Of a DNA stretch of 64,000 bases, positions 1-10,788 are shown piece after piece; the stretch's first letter is position 1; each line of letters opens with the position of its first letter. The DNA comes from Scleromitrula shiraiana (taxonomy: Eukaryota > Ascomycota > Leotiomycetes > Helotiales > Sclerotiniaceae): positions 2,046,001-2,110,000 of the forward strand of contig JABELC010000003.1 in assembly GCA_028455995.1 (NCBI GenBank). Direction: 5' to 3'. The notes below the pieces were generated by a model. That model was not told the DNA's origin. It ran no database searches and saw only the letters and a program-made list of their open reading frames with translations. A program made the position numbers and the translations under genes.

Positions 1-144
1 ACGGCGGTTTTGGGAATTACGTTAGGTCTTGCAATGGCATCGTATGCGATAGCTAGATGGACTTCTTTGAGACATCTTCAGGCTGAAAGGAGAACTGTAG
101 GTGAGGATGAAACCGGGGACAGGTCTGCAAATGGGGGATGGTAG
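1..144 (+). CDS. C-terminal end of a membrane protein (partial)
   Basis: An open frame runs from the first base of the window to a TAG at 142-144, giving the last 47 residues of a protein whose start lies outside the window. It opens with a hydrophobic stretch (about residues 2-18, rich in Ala, Leu, Gly and Ile) that could be a final membrane segment, followed by Arg-Trp and a short charged, probably cytosolic tail ending in Gly-Gly-Trp. No family can be named from so short a piece. The support is the open frame, the membrane-like composition and the natural-looking charged tail; it could also be a chance frame. Confidence 0.4.
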   Translation, partial: TAVLGITLGLAMASYAIARWTSLRHLQAERRTVGEDETGDRSANGGW

Positions 145-711
145 GGGATGGTGGGGTCGGGGTGTTAAAGTTTGATTTTGGGGGGAACCTTGGGGGTATT
201 TGGCCATGATTTTGGTATGGATTGGGGCCGAATCAAGGGATTGGATGGAGTTTTACAGGTTTCTATTGTTGGGTAAGGAGTTTGGTCTATAAGCTTACAG
301 ACGATGAGAATCTGGGGATAGAATGGAGAAAAATATATCTGATTAGGGGGAATTATAAAATTAGGTCAAGTTCTTTCTATAAATCAGAATTTGTGCTATG
401 GTGATTGTGCTGCTTGGCTGACCGTATCTGTTAAAACTAATTACTATGTAGTTGCTCAAGTCTGCTAGAAATTCAGGGGTTCATTCAGGAATTGTTCCAA
501 ATGCGCCACATCAGGGGTTGTTGATTATATCACGTGAATGTGGCTGATTCATACACCTGTCGTCACTTTGACACGTCCCACACGCGTGCGAGAATGAATC
601 CCAATCCGATATCGATTTCTTATTCTATCTGTCAAGCTTAGGCGAGGAGACATACTTGGTCGCGTGGATACTTATATCTCACGTTCAGTCTTGCTTATAA
701 AGAAGACGGTG
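145..711. other. Intergenic region
   Basis: AT-rich spacer between the partial membrane protein and the next plus-strand gene. It would hold the terminator of the former and the promoter of the latter. I see no convincing coding exon, RNA gene or repeat. Confidence 0.4.
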
Positions 712-2396
712 ATGGATATGGTTGATAAAGTTGACACTCAATCTGCAACGTATAAAAGAGTCTCAAAATGCCTTGCAAGCATTATACGTTACCATCGATT
801 CAATGCTTCCAAAGAAGGTTTGTGTCCACAAGTCATCATTTCCTGTTACCGTCTTCGACATCGATGGTTTCCCAAAGCAGAATCATACACTCAGCTACAA
901 AAGGAGGATTTTATCAGAAGAGTTCTGGATCACATGATTGAGGTGAGCATGCTTCAAACTTGTGCTCGTTACTTAAGTCATGCCTAAGAACATAGGTCCA
1001 TATCCTAGTGAAAGCTACTCAATCCGATACACCTTCCGGGAGAAATTTGCCTGCAACGAGAGAGCAAAGCTATGTTATAGATTCTAGTTGTGAGACGGAA
1101 AGTTGTAAACCGAGCGATTCATGTGATGATTTACTCAATGCGGGAATATTTGGCCCTAATCAAGTAGTGTTTGATTCGAGCCTTATTTTGCCAAATAACA
1201 TGACTCCGGAATATGTCTCTATGAGTGAGGTTGAACCAAATGCTTCGCGCTTTTTCTCTCCTAGCAATACGAATATCATTTGCTCTTCCACAGAAGTTCG
1301 AAGTAAGAAGCGGCGTCGTATATCTGGTGTCAAGGGCGGTTCGAGTGGTGTCAAGTCTTCCAATAGTAGTAAAGAAAATGAAGTTGGCTCGCAGTCGTCT
1401 ACTGTGGTTTCATCGGCGCCTAGTAGTCAGCATGGACAACTTAAATCACAAAGTTCCCAGCCTGCTGGCTTGAACGAGACCCAGTCAAATGCCCAAAAAC
1501 TTGCACTTGAGGTAAGGGTTCCCTCAGCTATTGGTTCGTTACTCTAACATTTTCAGATTGCCAACCTTCCTTGGCTAAGCCAGGGTCTCCAAGATTTGAA
1601 AGCAAAATTCCCCGACGACCAATATGAACCTGTTTATGAAGACGAGTTACTTCAAATCAGATGTAATGACTGCAAAGGACGGCTCTACAAAATTCACTAC
1701 CAAAATTGCGACGTCTCAAACATGGAGTGGCATGCGAAATCAACCATTCACGCCGATAGGGTAGAGAAAAGAATAGCTGAAGCGGGACGCCAAGCAATCC
1801 TCACTGAGGAGGTTAAGAAGAGGCGAGAAACCCTAGAAACTGCCAAAAAGGCTGCTCCACATAGGTTTCGAATACGGAAATCTAAAGGTCCACCATTAGT
1901 CTCGAAAAATCCATTGAGCCCAATGGATTCAACACCACAGCATCCAGGTGCTATTTGGAATGCATCCCTACTCAGAGAAATGTCCCAGCAACTTGGACCA
2001 AATAATCAATATCAACAGTCTCCTACGCTAACTCAAATTTTACAAATTAATCAGCAAGCATCTGAGCTAACAAGCCCTAACGGTGCTCAACCTAGCCCCC
2101 AATTCATCACTAAAGAGCCCACCCAGAACGATCCACCCCTTTCCCGAATCCAACAACTAGAATCGCGCATTCAAAGTTTAGAGCAAGAGAACAACGCTCA
2201 CGAACGCACAATATCCGTACTGCAGAACAAAATTCGCACCCAGCAACAAGTCAATAATACTTACCAGTCTGTCATGAAAGATCTAATACTTCGAGTTCAA
2301 ACATTGGAAAAGAAAGATGAACAACAAGAAGTGGACTTCACGGATTCTGAAGCTCGGGTTCGGTTGTTGGCGGAGAATGCGGAAGAAAGATCGTAG
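712..2396 (+). CDS. Zinc-finger-like coiled-coil protein, multi-exon
   Basis: The firm part is two exons, 996-1511 and 1557-2396, joined by a 45-nt intron (GTAAGG..TTTCAG, branch CTAAC at 1543). Another intron at 943-995 (GTGAGC..ATAG) would link to an upstream exon starting near the ATG at 712; an extra 63-nt intron at 818-880 is possible, and the frame of this first exon is uncertain. The middle is Ser/Thr-rich with a basic KKRRR patch. The last exon carries C-x2-C (CNDC) followed by W-H-x5-H and an R-V-x2-R tail, like a U1/matrin-type finger. From memory it resembles the C-terminal finger of fungal Snf5/Sfh1 SWI/SNF subunits, so a chromatin role is a guess. The C-terminus is Gln-rich and then a coiled coil (QLESRIQSLEQEN). 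The exact start is not fixed. Confidence 0.6.
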
Positions 2397-2567
2397 AGTG
2401 GCTATGGAGTTTGTATGATTTGGATGTTGGGATGGGGATGGTGAGATGGTAGATTTCGCATTTGAATTTGTCTTTTGTAATTCAAGATACAAGGTACAAG
2501 GAGAGAAGATCAAGTCGATCTTCAAACGCCAAATTTGGGTTGGTGAATTTGCCAAATAATCAGAGAA

Positions 2568-3007
2568 TGGATGGCCTCGAAATCGTTTCATCTGTAGATA
2601 ATAGGAAGATATGTATTGCTAGCGCTATAGTTTTTGTAGATATTACTGGTGTTGCGGAAACTCGGCGGCTTTCGGGGCGGCATCTTAATTATGTTTATAA
2701 CTTGATATCCGACAAGTACTATGAGTTAAGTCTCATCGTTGCTTTTTTGTTAGAAGGCTATGTCATTATACTTCATTCGGTTCATGGATTGATAGGATTT
2801 TGGAGTTTAGGTCCGGATTGGGATAATAACGAAGAGTCGATTGAACTTTTCGAAGAAAATCGCGTTGAAGTTAGAGTGTTCAATTCCAGATTTGGATGGA
2901 TCAATGGTTGTGCCGGATTGCCATTTACTTTGATTGAATTACCTAATAAGTGCCCACTTCAATTGATCCTACTACGACAAACTCACTATGAAACAATCAA
3001 CAAATGA
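2568..3007 (+). CDS. Possible hypothetical protein, weak
   Basis: A 146-codon open frame from an ATG at 2568, part of a longer stop-free stretch from 2462. That is longer than expected by chance in DNA this AT-rich. The product would have a hydrophobic central stretch and an acidic region before the C-terminus, and resembles no family I know. It lies just downstream of, and on the same strand as, the zinc-finger-like gene, so it could instead be its 3' untranslated region or the remnant of a decayed gene. There is no clear splice partner and no clear promoter. Confidence 0.2.
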
Positions 3008-3814
3008 AGTCCAGAAATAACTTTTGGTTATGGTTAATGATTCTTATATTCGGCAGAAATCCTAAAAAACCTTATTCTTTAAGATCGAGGTTTGGGCTGA
3101 CACGGTTAATTATTTACTGTGGATTTCTTTGGTAGCCTCGCTTGTTCCATGTTACATCGCTCTTGAAGTTTTCTTGACAATGCCTATGAGATTGGTTTTG
3201 TACACTTTGATTGCTATCGCGTTGAAAAACTTTATGCTGGGAAATGAAGTTATTCCCATTGTTCAAATTTTGATTCTCCATAGCATTAGTCGTATGTTTC
3301 TCGGACTATGCGCCCACATCAGGGGGTGGGGGAGGGACTTCCACTGATCTCTGTGTATTGAGATTTTCCAAACCAACTTTGAAATTCGTTTGGATATTCA
3401 GTCAATATCCTAAAATTGGGAAGCCCCGCCGATTATATTCCAAAGGTTGGAGATTTCAACGCTGTAAGCAAGTCCGAAGATTCCGATTCATGGCTGTGTG
3501 GGGTGTTCCTACGGAGGATCTGTCGGATTCGGATCCATCTTCGTGTATGATCATGTAGTACTTGAAAGAATACCCAATTTGTACCATTTTACGATTTTTT
3601 CTTGGCAGTATCTCATATTCACGAAGGAGCCTCCTACAGACAAATTAGCACAGTAAGGCGCACAACTGTACGCAGCAAGAATTGCATATATAGATCTTCA
3701 AAGCGCTTTGTATTGTTTCCTATACACAACATTCTTTCAAGTCACTCTTTACTCACGAGTTTTATTCTTACCAACTATATCATTCACTCACTCTTTACAA
3801 GCCAATCAACCAAA
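3008..3814. other. Intergenic region and promoter of the small secreted protein gene
   Basis: No convincing exon. Two short open frames (3129-3347 and 3358-3558) are stop-free but have no recognisable protein character. The last 100 bases before the ATG at 3815 are pyrimidine-rich, as is common upstream of well-expressed fungal genes, and TATATA occurs near 3687. Confidence 0.35.
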
Positions 3815-4361
3815 ATGAAGTTCTCCCCCATCATCGCCTCCACACTCCTTCTCTTCCTCCCCGCCATCGTCTCCGCAGCCCCCACCTCATCCCCAGCCAA
3901 CCTAGACATCACGGACCCCCTCGAACTATTCACCCGCGATGGCCAAACATGCGGTGCCCCTTTACCAGTCGTGACAGGCGACAATGATAAAGACGACGCA
4001 GCACAGAAAAAATACACCGACCTCATGAATAAGATGTCTGCTGCAACGAAAGCCGCACATGCCGGTCAAAAAGCTTGTCCTTTGACTTCGCTCACGGATT
4101 TCAGTAAATCCAAGGATAAGACTAAGAGGGCTTCGATCAGGACTAAATGTATGAATGGATATCAAGCGTATGTATTTTTGAATTTTCCGACAGAAATTTG
4201 GACAGCTTTGGGTTCTAATTTGTGGGAATAGATGCGTTACCAATCGTAAAGCGGCAAACAAAGCTTGTACTCAACTTGGGGGTACTGTTGATCGGGGTCA
4301 TTTACAGGCTGTTACGGTCTGCCAAAACTCACTTGATACTTGGAGAGCAAAGACCCCTTAG
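3815..4361 (+). CDS. Small secreted cysteine-containing protein
   Basis: Two exons, 3815-4167 and 4232-4361, with a 64-nt intron (GTATGT..AATAG, branch TTCTAAT at about 4213), give 160 residues. The N-terminus is a textbook signal peptide: MKF, a hydrophobic core with several Leu, then VSA-AP as a probable cleavage site near residue 21. The mature part is about 139 residues, hydrophilic and lysine-rich, with six cysteines that could form three disulfides; four of them (TKC, QAC, KAC, TVC) lie in the last third. A Lys-Arg pair before exon 2 could be a Kex2-type site. No enzyme motif is visible. Size, secretion signal and cysteine content fit a secreted effector-like or cell-surface protein, but that role is inference. 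The second exon continues the cysteine pattern, which supports the splice. Confidence 0.8.
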
Positions 4362-5146
4362 ATTGCGGGTGTGTTTGCAACTCGTGGGCACAATTGGCAA
4401 TCTGGATAATTTTCGTTTTGGAGCGAAGAGGGGAGGGAGGTTGTTGAATGTTTTACCTGTTTTACTTCTGCTGTATATGTATGTTTGAGGCATGGTGGCA
4501 TTTTCTCTATTTACCCAGGGTTGGAATGCTTGCATTCAGTTGATTTAGGGCTTGATTTATTTGGGTTTGTTTGGTAGATAGAGAGATGCATAGAATTCTT
4601 TTCTGTATATTCTTTTAGTTTGACACTGGGAAATTAAAGTGTTGAATTATTTAAATTCAAGTTGAATAACACAATATTCTGACTTTCTCTCAATGTCCCT
4701 GACTGAAATGGAATGGGGGAGATATTTGTATCTGGGAAATGGAATGAGAGTATAAGTTGCAATATCAGATAATTCAGCTCCTGGGGATCTGAGATAAACA
4801 TTTAAAGTTCACAAGTTTCTCTCGTACCAATCCAAGTCGCTTAGTCTGTTGAACCAATACTAAAATTTATATACGTTATAAATTCTACCATATAAGGAAA
4901 TACTATAAGTTTTGAGTATTTGTATAATTTGGTAGGGGGTCACGGGTAAAAAGTATATTGTTCTACTTAGACTTAGCTGCGAAATGTAAGGTTCGTGACG
5001 TAAGGAGGGGATTTAGTCTAAATTAGACATTAGTACACAAATCGCTTATAATATTGTTATATTTTTGTGATCAACAAGTTACATCTCTTGATATTTTCCA
5101 CCAGTACCTTTTAACCCTCCTTTTCTGCATTAGAAACAAAAGCATT
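4362..5146. other. Intergenic region
   Basis: AT-rich spacer between the secreted protein gene and the first DUF7918-like copy. I see no exon, RNA gene or strong repeat. Confidence 0.4.
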
Positions 5147-6288
5147 GTGGCTGTCCTCGATTCGGTTCCTGGTATCAATGTCACTATTTGTATTGATGAC
5201 AAGCCACTTGTGGAGCATGACGATAACTCATCACCGAAGTTTGACCCAGACCAGTATGATATCGAAGGTATTGAAATAGAAAGACAGAATCAACTTAAAA
5301 TTGTTTCAAAATTTGTCGAGTCCGTCGCCGATGAGCATTTATTTATTAAATGTCGTGTGGAGACTCCTTATGAATTTACAGGAGATACTACGTCTCTTGA
5401 ATTCCAGTGTTTTGTTGATGGCGAAGAAATGACAAGTTCTACATTTTTGCCAAATCTTTGTACTTGGAAGACGGCGAACTCGAACAGAGAATTTTAGGCA
5501 ATTCCCTTGACAATCGAGGGACAAAACAAATCCGTGCGCACAAATTCAAGTTTTCGTCGAGCAACTTATATTAGGGCAAATACTGAAACTAAGCCAGCTC
5601 AAGATGATGATAAACTCAATTATGGCTTGCCAGATACTCAAAAAAACGTAGATATTGGTATGATCGAGGTTTACGTCTATCGTCAAAAGAAATCAGAGGG
5701 AGATGTGCAAGGCCCATATGATATGCGATCCGATAATGAGATGAATAACTCCAATGAAGAGGAGATCCATGAATGGTTACTGAAATGGGAAGCAAAATCT
5801 CACTGTGCTTCGTAAGAATCTGATAGTCCATATTGTTGCTAAAGAAGCCGTCGGATCTTGAATTGATTGAATTATTGTAGTTTCGAAGGCGAAGAGACGA
5901 TATCAAGGGTAACAATTTGCAACCTCCACTCAAAATACCTACCGACTATCGTACAGAGGATCTCAGAGCTCTTGGTGTTATTGAAAGAGACTCGGAATTA
6001 GAAGCTACCCCAGCACCCGAGCAATGATCTCTCACTGAATCAAGTCCAGCTGATAATGCGCTGAATTCTTTTCACTCCCTCAATCCAAATATGGATCATC
6101 GTACGGCACCGCACGTCATGCAATACCTACGATTTGAGGGAATGCCGATAACGCCAGCCGAACCAATTATAAAGCGAGAGCCAACTATAAAGCGCGAGCT
6201 CGATGAGAACGATTCAGCTAGTGGTCCGGTCCGTAAGCGACTTCGAAAAAGCATCGAAAATAGCATTATTGATCTCACTGAAGATTAG
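5147..6288 (+). pseudogene. DUF7918-like family member, copy A, decayed
   Basis: Homologous to the intact copies at 9314 and 19469. The N-terminal block (VPGINVTICIDD) matches LPGLEVHICTDD of the 19469 copy, but the expected ATG is GTG (5147-5149). In-frame stops follow: TAG at 5495-5497, inside the first exon, and TGA at 6025-6027, just after the conserved LxALGVIER block. Coding character resumes in the same frame after each stop. A phase-2 splice donor at 5812 sits where the other copies have one, but the exon encoding the YVDG..FKYRSR block is no longer recognisable. The tail keeps two IKRE sites, a basic patch (RKRLRK) and IIDLTED at the end. Three separate lesions make a working full-length product unlikely; a shortened product from an internal Met is possible. 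Confidence 0.7.
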
Positions 6289-6958
6289 GGTCATGATGAT
6301 GCGGACCTATTTGGCTAAAGTGATTTGAGCCTTTTTTGTCATGCGTTCTTGACGACCTTTGATGGCGATAAATTGTAGATCTGGCTGGATGAGTAAAAGG
6401 GCTTTTCACATTGGAGAAAGTATTTTTTGGGTAACAAGGACTTAGGAATATCATCAGGGAGCTCGGAGGAAAAGGGGCTGATTTAATCTGGCGCTACATA
6501 ATATGGACACTCTGAGATTTTTATACCATATTCTGAATAGCTACCAAAATTGTCGACAAGTAACAGGAATCATCTAGATATAACTGGTAGTATTAGCTCT
6601 CAGCACGAGTGATAATTTAAGACTGTATTTTATCTGAGAAGTTCTTTTTATTTGAAAGTGAGAAATCTATCTGATGACCATTTAGCTGATCTTTAGTCTC
6701 GATCTGGTTGTCTTTTCGACGATCGTTTCTCAAATTCTACTCATGTCTTGTTACTATGTCCTTGGATAAGTGTGTAGGTGAATAATTAAATTGTGTTCGC
6801 TTATTTACTGCTGTATATTTACTTAAAATTTTCCAAGGCTAAGCACCAAACGATTCTCTTCCTTACAATATAACTTACCATTTTACCTTTAGAAGTTCCT
6901 TTCATATTGTTCCCGCTCTATCCCAACAACAAAGTAAAGATACAAAATCAAGAAAACA
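6289..6958. other. Intergenic region
   Basis: AT-rich spacer between DUF7918-like copies A and B. It presumably holds the promoter of copy B. No other gene is seen. Confidence 0.4.
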
Positions 6959-8299
6959 ATGGCTATTTTAGATTCATTACCCGAAATTTAAATGACGGTT
7001 CGCATAAACGGAAGATCACTTCAAGAATACGACTATGATGATGAAGCTGAAGGTGACGATGCCGAAATTGGGGAAGATGAACGCGAAGTTACCAAGTACC
7101 AGGCCTCAAAGGCGGTTTCAAAAGTAGTCGAGTCAGTTGCTGACAAGTTCTTTACAATAAGATGTGCTATAAAGCGTCCATATAGATTCACAGACTGTTC
7201 GGCTCTCAGCTTTCTGATTTCGGTTGATGGAGTATTTTTACATGGCGAGATGTTGACGAAATCGGATTATATTGAAAAAAAGCCAAGGTCTATCTTCAAT
7301 TGTTCAAGGGAGGTTGATTTTCCCCGAGATAATAGAAAAAGTCAAGTTCGTGAAACTCCATACAAGTGAGTATTGTATCATCATATCTATATATCTATAG
7401 AAAGAATGCTAAAAATTTTACAAGCTGAGGACTCAAAAAGTGCCAAAAGATTGACACAGGACGTGAAGTCCATTGACGAGATTGAAATTCGGGTCTATCG
7501 TGAGGAGCTGATCGGCGAAGGGGAAATCAATTACCCCTCAGATTTGAGTTCAAATCCCTTTGACCCAGAAACCAAGATCCATCACAAAATGTTTAAGGGA
7601 CAGGCAAACTCCCATAGAATGACGTATGAGATTTTTGGTCTTCCATTACTCATAAGGGGCTTCCTGATTCAAACTAATATACCAACTTAGACTCGGGCCT
7701 GCTTGTATGGTGAGTGAAGGCTATAATTGTCTCTACTCAAAATTCGTAGATGGAAAGAATATCCAATTGCAATATACAAGTTCAGATACGAGCCAAGAAG
7801 TAAGCTCAATCCCTGCGATTTTCCTGCATTGTGTTAACTAACATAGTTTGTAGAGAATCTAAAAATTCTTGGTATCATTGAGAGAAGTCCAGACCCGGAA
7901 CCTTCCGTTAGCATTCCAACTTCCAGCACAGCACAAACTTCAGAGCCAGTTGCAGCAGCAGAACCAGCACCAGCCGGTGTCTTACCAAATCTACCTTCAG
8001 TGTTGAACCAGAACCTTGACTCGGTTCAAACTGTCAATCTCCTTAGCGAGATTTTGCAAATATTGAAAACTCGAGATAGCACTCAAGTACCTGCATTGAT
8101 TGCTGCGCCAGCCGCAGTGCCTACTACTTCACTCGCTGATTCAACTGTTCCTAATCCAACTCTCGACCCACCAATAAAATGTGAACGAGAAGATAATGGC
8201 ACCCATGGAGTTCCGAGGAAGCGACGCAGACAGCGCGGAAAAGTCACGGTTATGATTGATCTCACGGAGGACTCCGATGATGCAATCCAAATAGATTGA
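6959..8299 (+). pseudogene. DUF7918-like family member, copy B, probably decayed
   Basis: The ancestral start is ATG at 6959, encoding MAILDSLPEI, the same opening as the family, but codon 11 is TAA (6989-6991); ATG at 6992 follows at once and could restart translation. The reading then gives the usual first domain to about 7365. The first intron would be only 35 nt (7366-7400), shorter than any other here. The exon at 7401-7623 carries the I-x-E-I-x-V-Y-R strand. Near 7750 the conserved VDG and EYPIAIYKFRY blocks lie in different frames, consistent with a one-base deletion. The final exon from 7854 is clean: LKILGIIER, a Pro/Ala-rich linker, IKCERE, a basic patch (PRKRRRQR) and MIDLTEDSD. 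It could be a pseudogene or a gene starting at 6992 with unusual splicing. Confidence 0.6.
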
Positions 8300-9313
8300 G
8301 TCTAACTCTAGTTGCTTCAATATTTTCTTGACATATTTGAGCAATTTGAGACCGCGGGGGTTAACTGGTCGTGGTCATTTGCGTATTAGTGATGGGAAGT
8401 GTTAGATCATATCATCAAACATAGTGGCGGGAGGTGCATTTTTAACGGGAATTACTGGGCAGGCAACTTTATGACAATTAGGCGTTCATGTATTACTTAG
8501 ATACCAAAAAGTCAAAATCGAGAAACATATGTTATACACAATACAACAAAGCTATCTCCATACCTAAAGTCTCGATAGTGCATTGGAAATTTATGAAAAA
8601 TACAAATAGTCATTCTTCTTGCAGTTATAAACCCAAATCTATATGAATTGGTGAAACTCCCTTGAGAAATTTATCTTCTTTCATCCAGACGAATTCCTTT
8701 CCCCGCTATGTGCTCCAGTCCGGGACAGTGAATTAAATGTCCCAACAAGTCGCTCATGGATATCTACTATCCCTTCACCTTTGGTCACATGCTTATTGTC
8801 TAGATTCAGCTCCCCAAGACTCCATTTCTACCAGTTCAAATAGCAACCTCCAACTCTTCTCCTCTTCTGCTCTACACCTCAACCGTTTCCTTAACACTTA
8901 TCAAAAACACACAATTTTCTTTAAACCTCCAGTCTGTAACAACGACAACGAATGCTAGTTAGCTTGGCTTCATTATCAACTGAGAAGTATCTTCAAATCT
9001 AATACCAAAACTCGTAGTTTTCAATTCAAATACAAGTCATTTTCATTTCTATTCCAGACTTTTTACTCTAGATATTTCACGTAGAAGTCAGACTCTGCCA
9101 TCCATACTACTCTCAAAGTCTGCAGATATCCTCGCTTTCGTCTTTAAAAAGAGATCTAGAACCATAGCTTTGTTCATCACATCAAGAAATCAGAAGTTCC
9201 TCCATTATCTAATTCATCTTGGAATCACCAAGTCATCATTATATTATCATAGCATTAAGAACCACATCATTACCACGCCATCTTCACCACACCCCTCCAA
9301 ATAAACCCCAACA
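8300..9313. other. Intergenic region, promoter of copy C
   Basis: About 1 kb without a convincing gene. The half nearest the ATG at 9314 is pyrimidine-rich on the plus strand, as in many fungal promoters and 5' leaders. A 73-codon frame at 8737-8958 has no protein-like character. Confidence 0.35.
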
Positions 9314-10788
9314 ATGCCTATCTCAGCCGAGCCTCCCAACCAACCCACAGGTTACCGACTAAACGAAGAATACCCTCCCGGACTCTTCCACCCCTCAATT
9401 CCTGGCCTCACGGCACAGGTTCTCTCGCCCAGCACCAAAACCGCATTTCCCACCTACCCCTCCAAAAAACCTCACACCACCACTTTACCCTCTGGAAGCC
9501 CTGTTTACATACTAGAAAATTACATTCAAGTCACAAACTCCGAGCCCTTCTCTGTCCACCTACGGATCAATCGACCATTCCCCAAAAAGATACTCTACGC
9601 CAAAATAAAGTTCGATATTTTTATCGATGGACGACTAGCTTGGACAGCCTGGTGCCAAAGACCTGAATATAATAAAAATGGACATTTATGGGAGCAGGAA
9701 GTCACGGGGATTAAGATTGGGAAGGGTCGGGGATGTAAGGAGAGTGGCTTTCGGTTTGTAAAGGTTAATACCGGTGAGGTCATCTACTTTCTTGGGCTCC
9801 TCTCTCCTTGGGAAACATGAGATTATGAATGATATAGATCACTGGATCATGAGGATATAGAGAAGAAGGAGATGAGTTAAAGAAAACAAACTAATGAATT
9901 TCGCAGATGACTCCGACCGTCTCTCCTTCCAACAAATGGACAAACTTTTCAAGAAACATAAACATCTTGGAACAATCGAGATCAAAGTATATCAAACCAC
10001 ATATGGCAAGAAAGGTGGTGATGTAGAAGTAAACCCGAACACATTCTTAAAGAGTGAGGAAGTGACCATTCCGGAAAAGGCGCTGAAAGGACCCAAAGCC
10101 CAAAGTCATGGGACCGGGTAAGTCTCCGCCCCACAAAAACCATGCGGAATAATACTGATGAGTAGACAACACGAGTAGCTTAAAAAAACCTGAGAAGACG
10201 AAACGTGGAGATGTCTTCAGAGATACTAAAGTTATTGATGATGATGGCAATCCATTCGTCACATTCCGTTTCATTTATCGCTCCAATGGTGTATCTCTCT
10301 ATTCCAGTTTAATCACATCGAACCTCACTAACCATGATGAAATTCTAGAATCACTCAAGAGCCTCGACGTAATTCCGCGCACCCGCAGTCCCACCCCATC
10401 GTACTCTCCATCTCCATCTCCATCTCCATCTCCACCATCGGCTCCAGGCGGTATGTTTGATGGGCTAACGCTAACCGATGAGCAAAAAGCCGAACTTCAA
10501 GAGCGATTCAGGCAATATCAAGACCAGAACAACGCTGGTGGCAGCAGCAACGCAGGAGAACCCCACACCAGCAGAACACGAATCAAGCGGGAGCAAACCG
10601 ACGATGAAAACATAAACCGTCCCAGCAAAAGAAGAAGAACGGCCGGAACGGTTACTGTCGACCTGACTGGAGAAGATTCAGATGAAGAACCCACAGTTAT
10701 CATAAAAGAAGAAAATGATAATGGTGAAAGAGCCGAAGCCGTCATCTTGGATGATGATAGTGAGGATGATCTATTCGTTAGGGAATGA
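9314..10788 (+). CDS. DUF7918-like domain protein, copy C, intact
   Basis: Four exons, 9314-9773, 9907-10117, 10179-10288 and 10349-10788, encode 406 residues; introns are in phases 1, 2 and 1, exactly as in the copy at 19469. The N-terminus is a Pro-rich extension unlike the MAIL start of the other copies. Then come the family's beta-rich blocks: KFDIFIDGR, FRFVKVNT, the I-E-I-K-V-Y strand, KALKG..QSH and FRFIYRSN. After SLKSLDVIPRT the tail is low in order: an (SP)n run, IKREQ, a basic SKRRR patch, VTVDLTGEDSDEE, IIKEE and a final acidic stretch (VILDDDSEDD). Family function is unknown. The tail looks like a nuclear protein with sumoylation-like and SUMO-interaction-like motifs, which is inference. 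The name DUF7918 is from memory of the family pattern. Confidence 0.8.

Noticed and set aside
5811..5940. Attempt to reconstruct the missing YVDG exon in copy A
   Set aside because: No reading frame in this stretch resembles the block in the other copies, so it is reported as lost rather than hidden.
8737..8958. 73-codon frame upstream of copy C
   Set aside because: Composition follows the pyrimidine-rich promoter DNA; no homology to the family.
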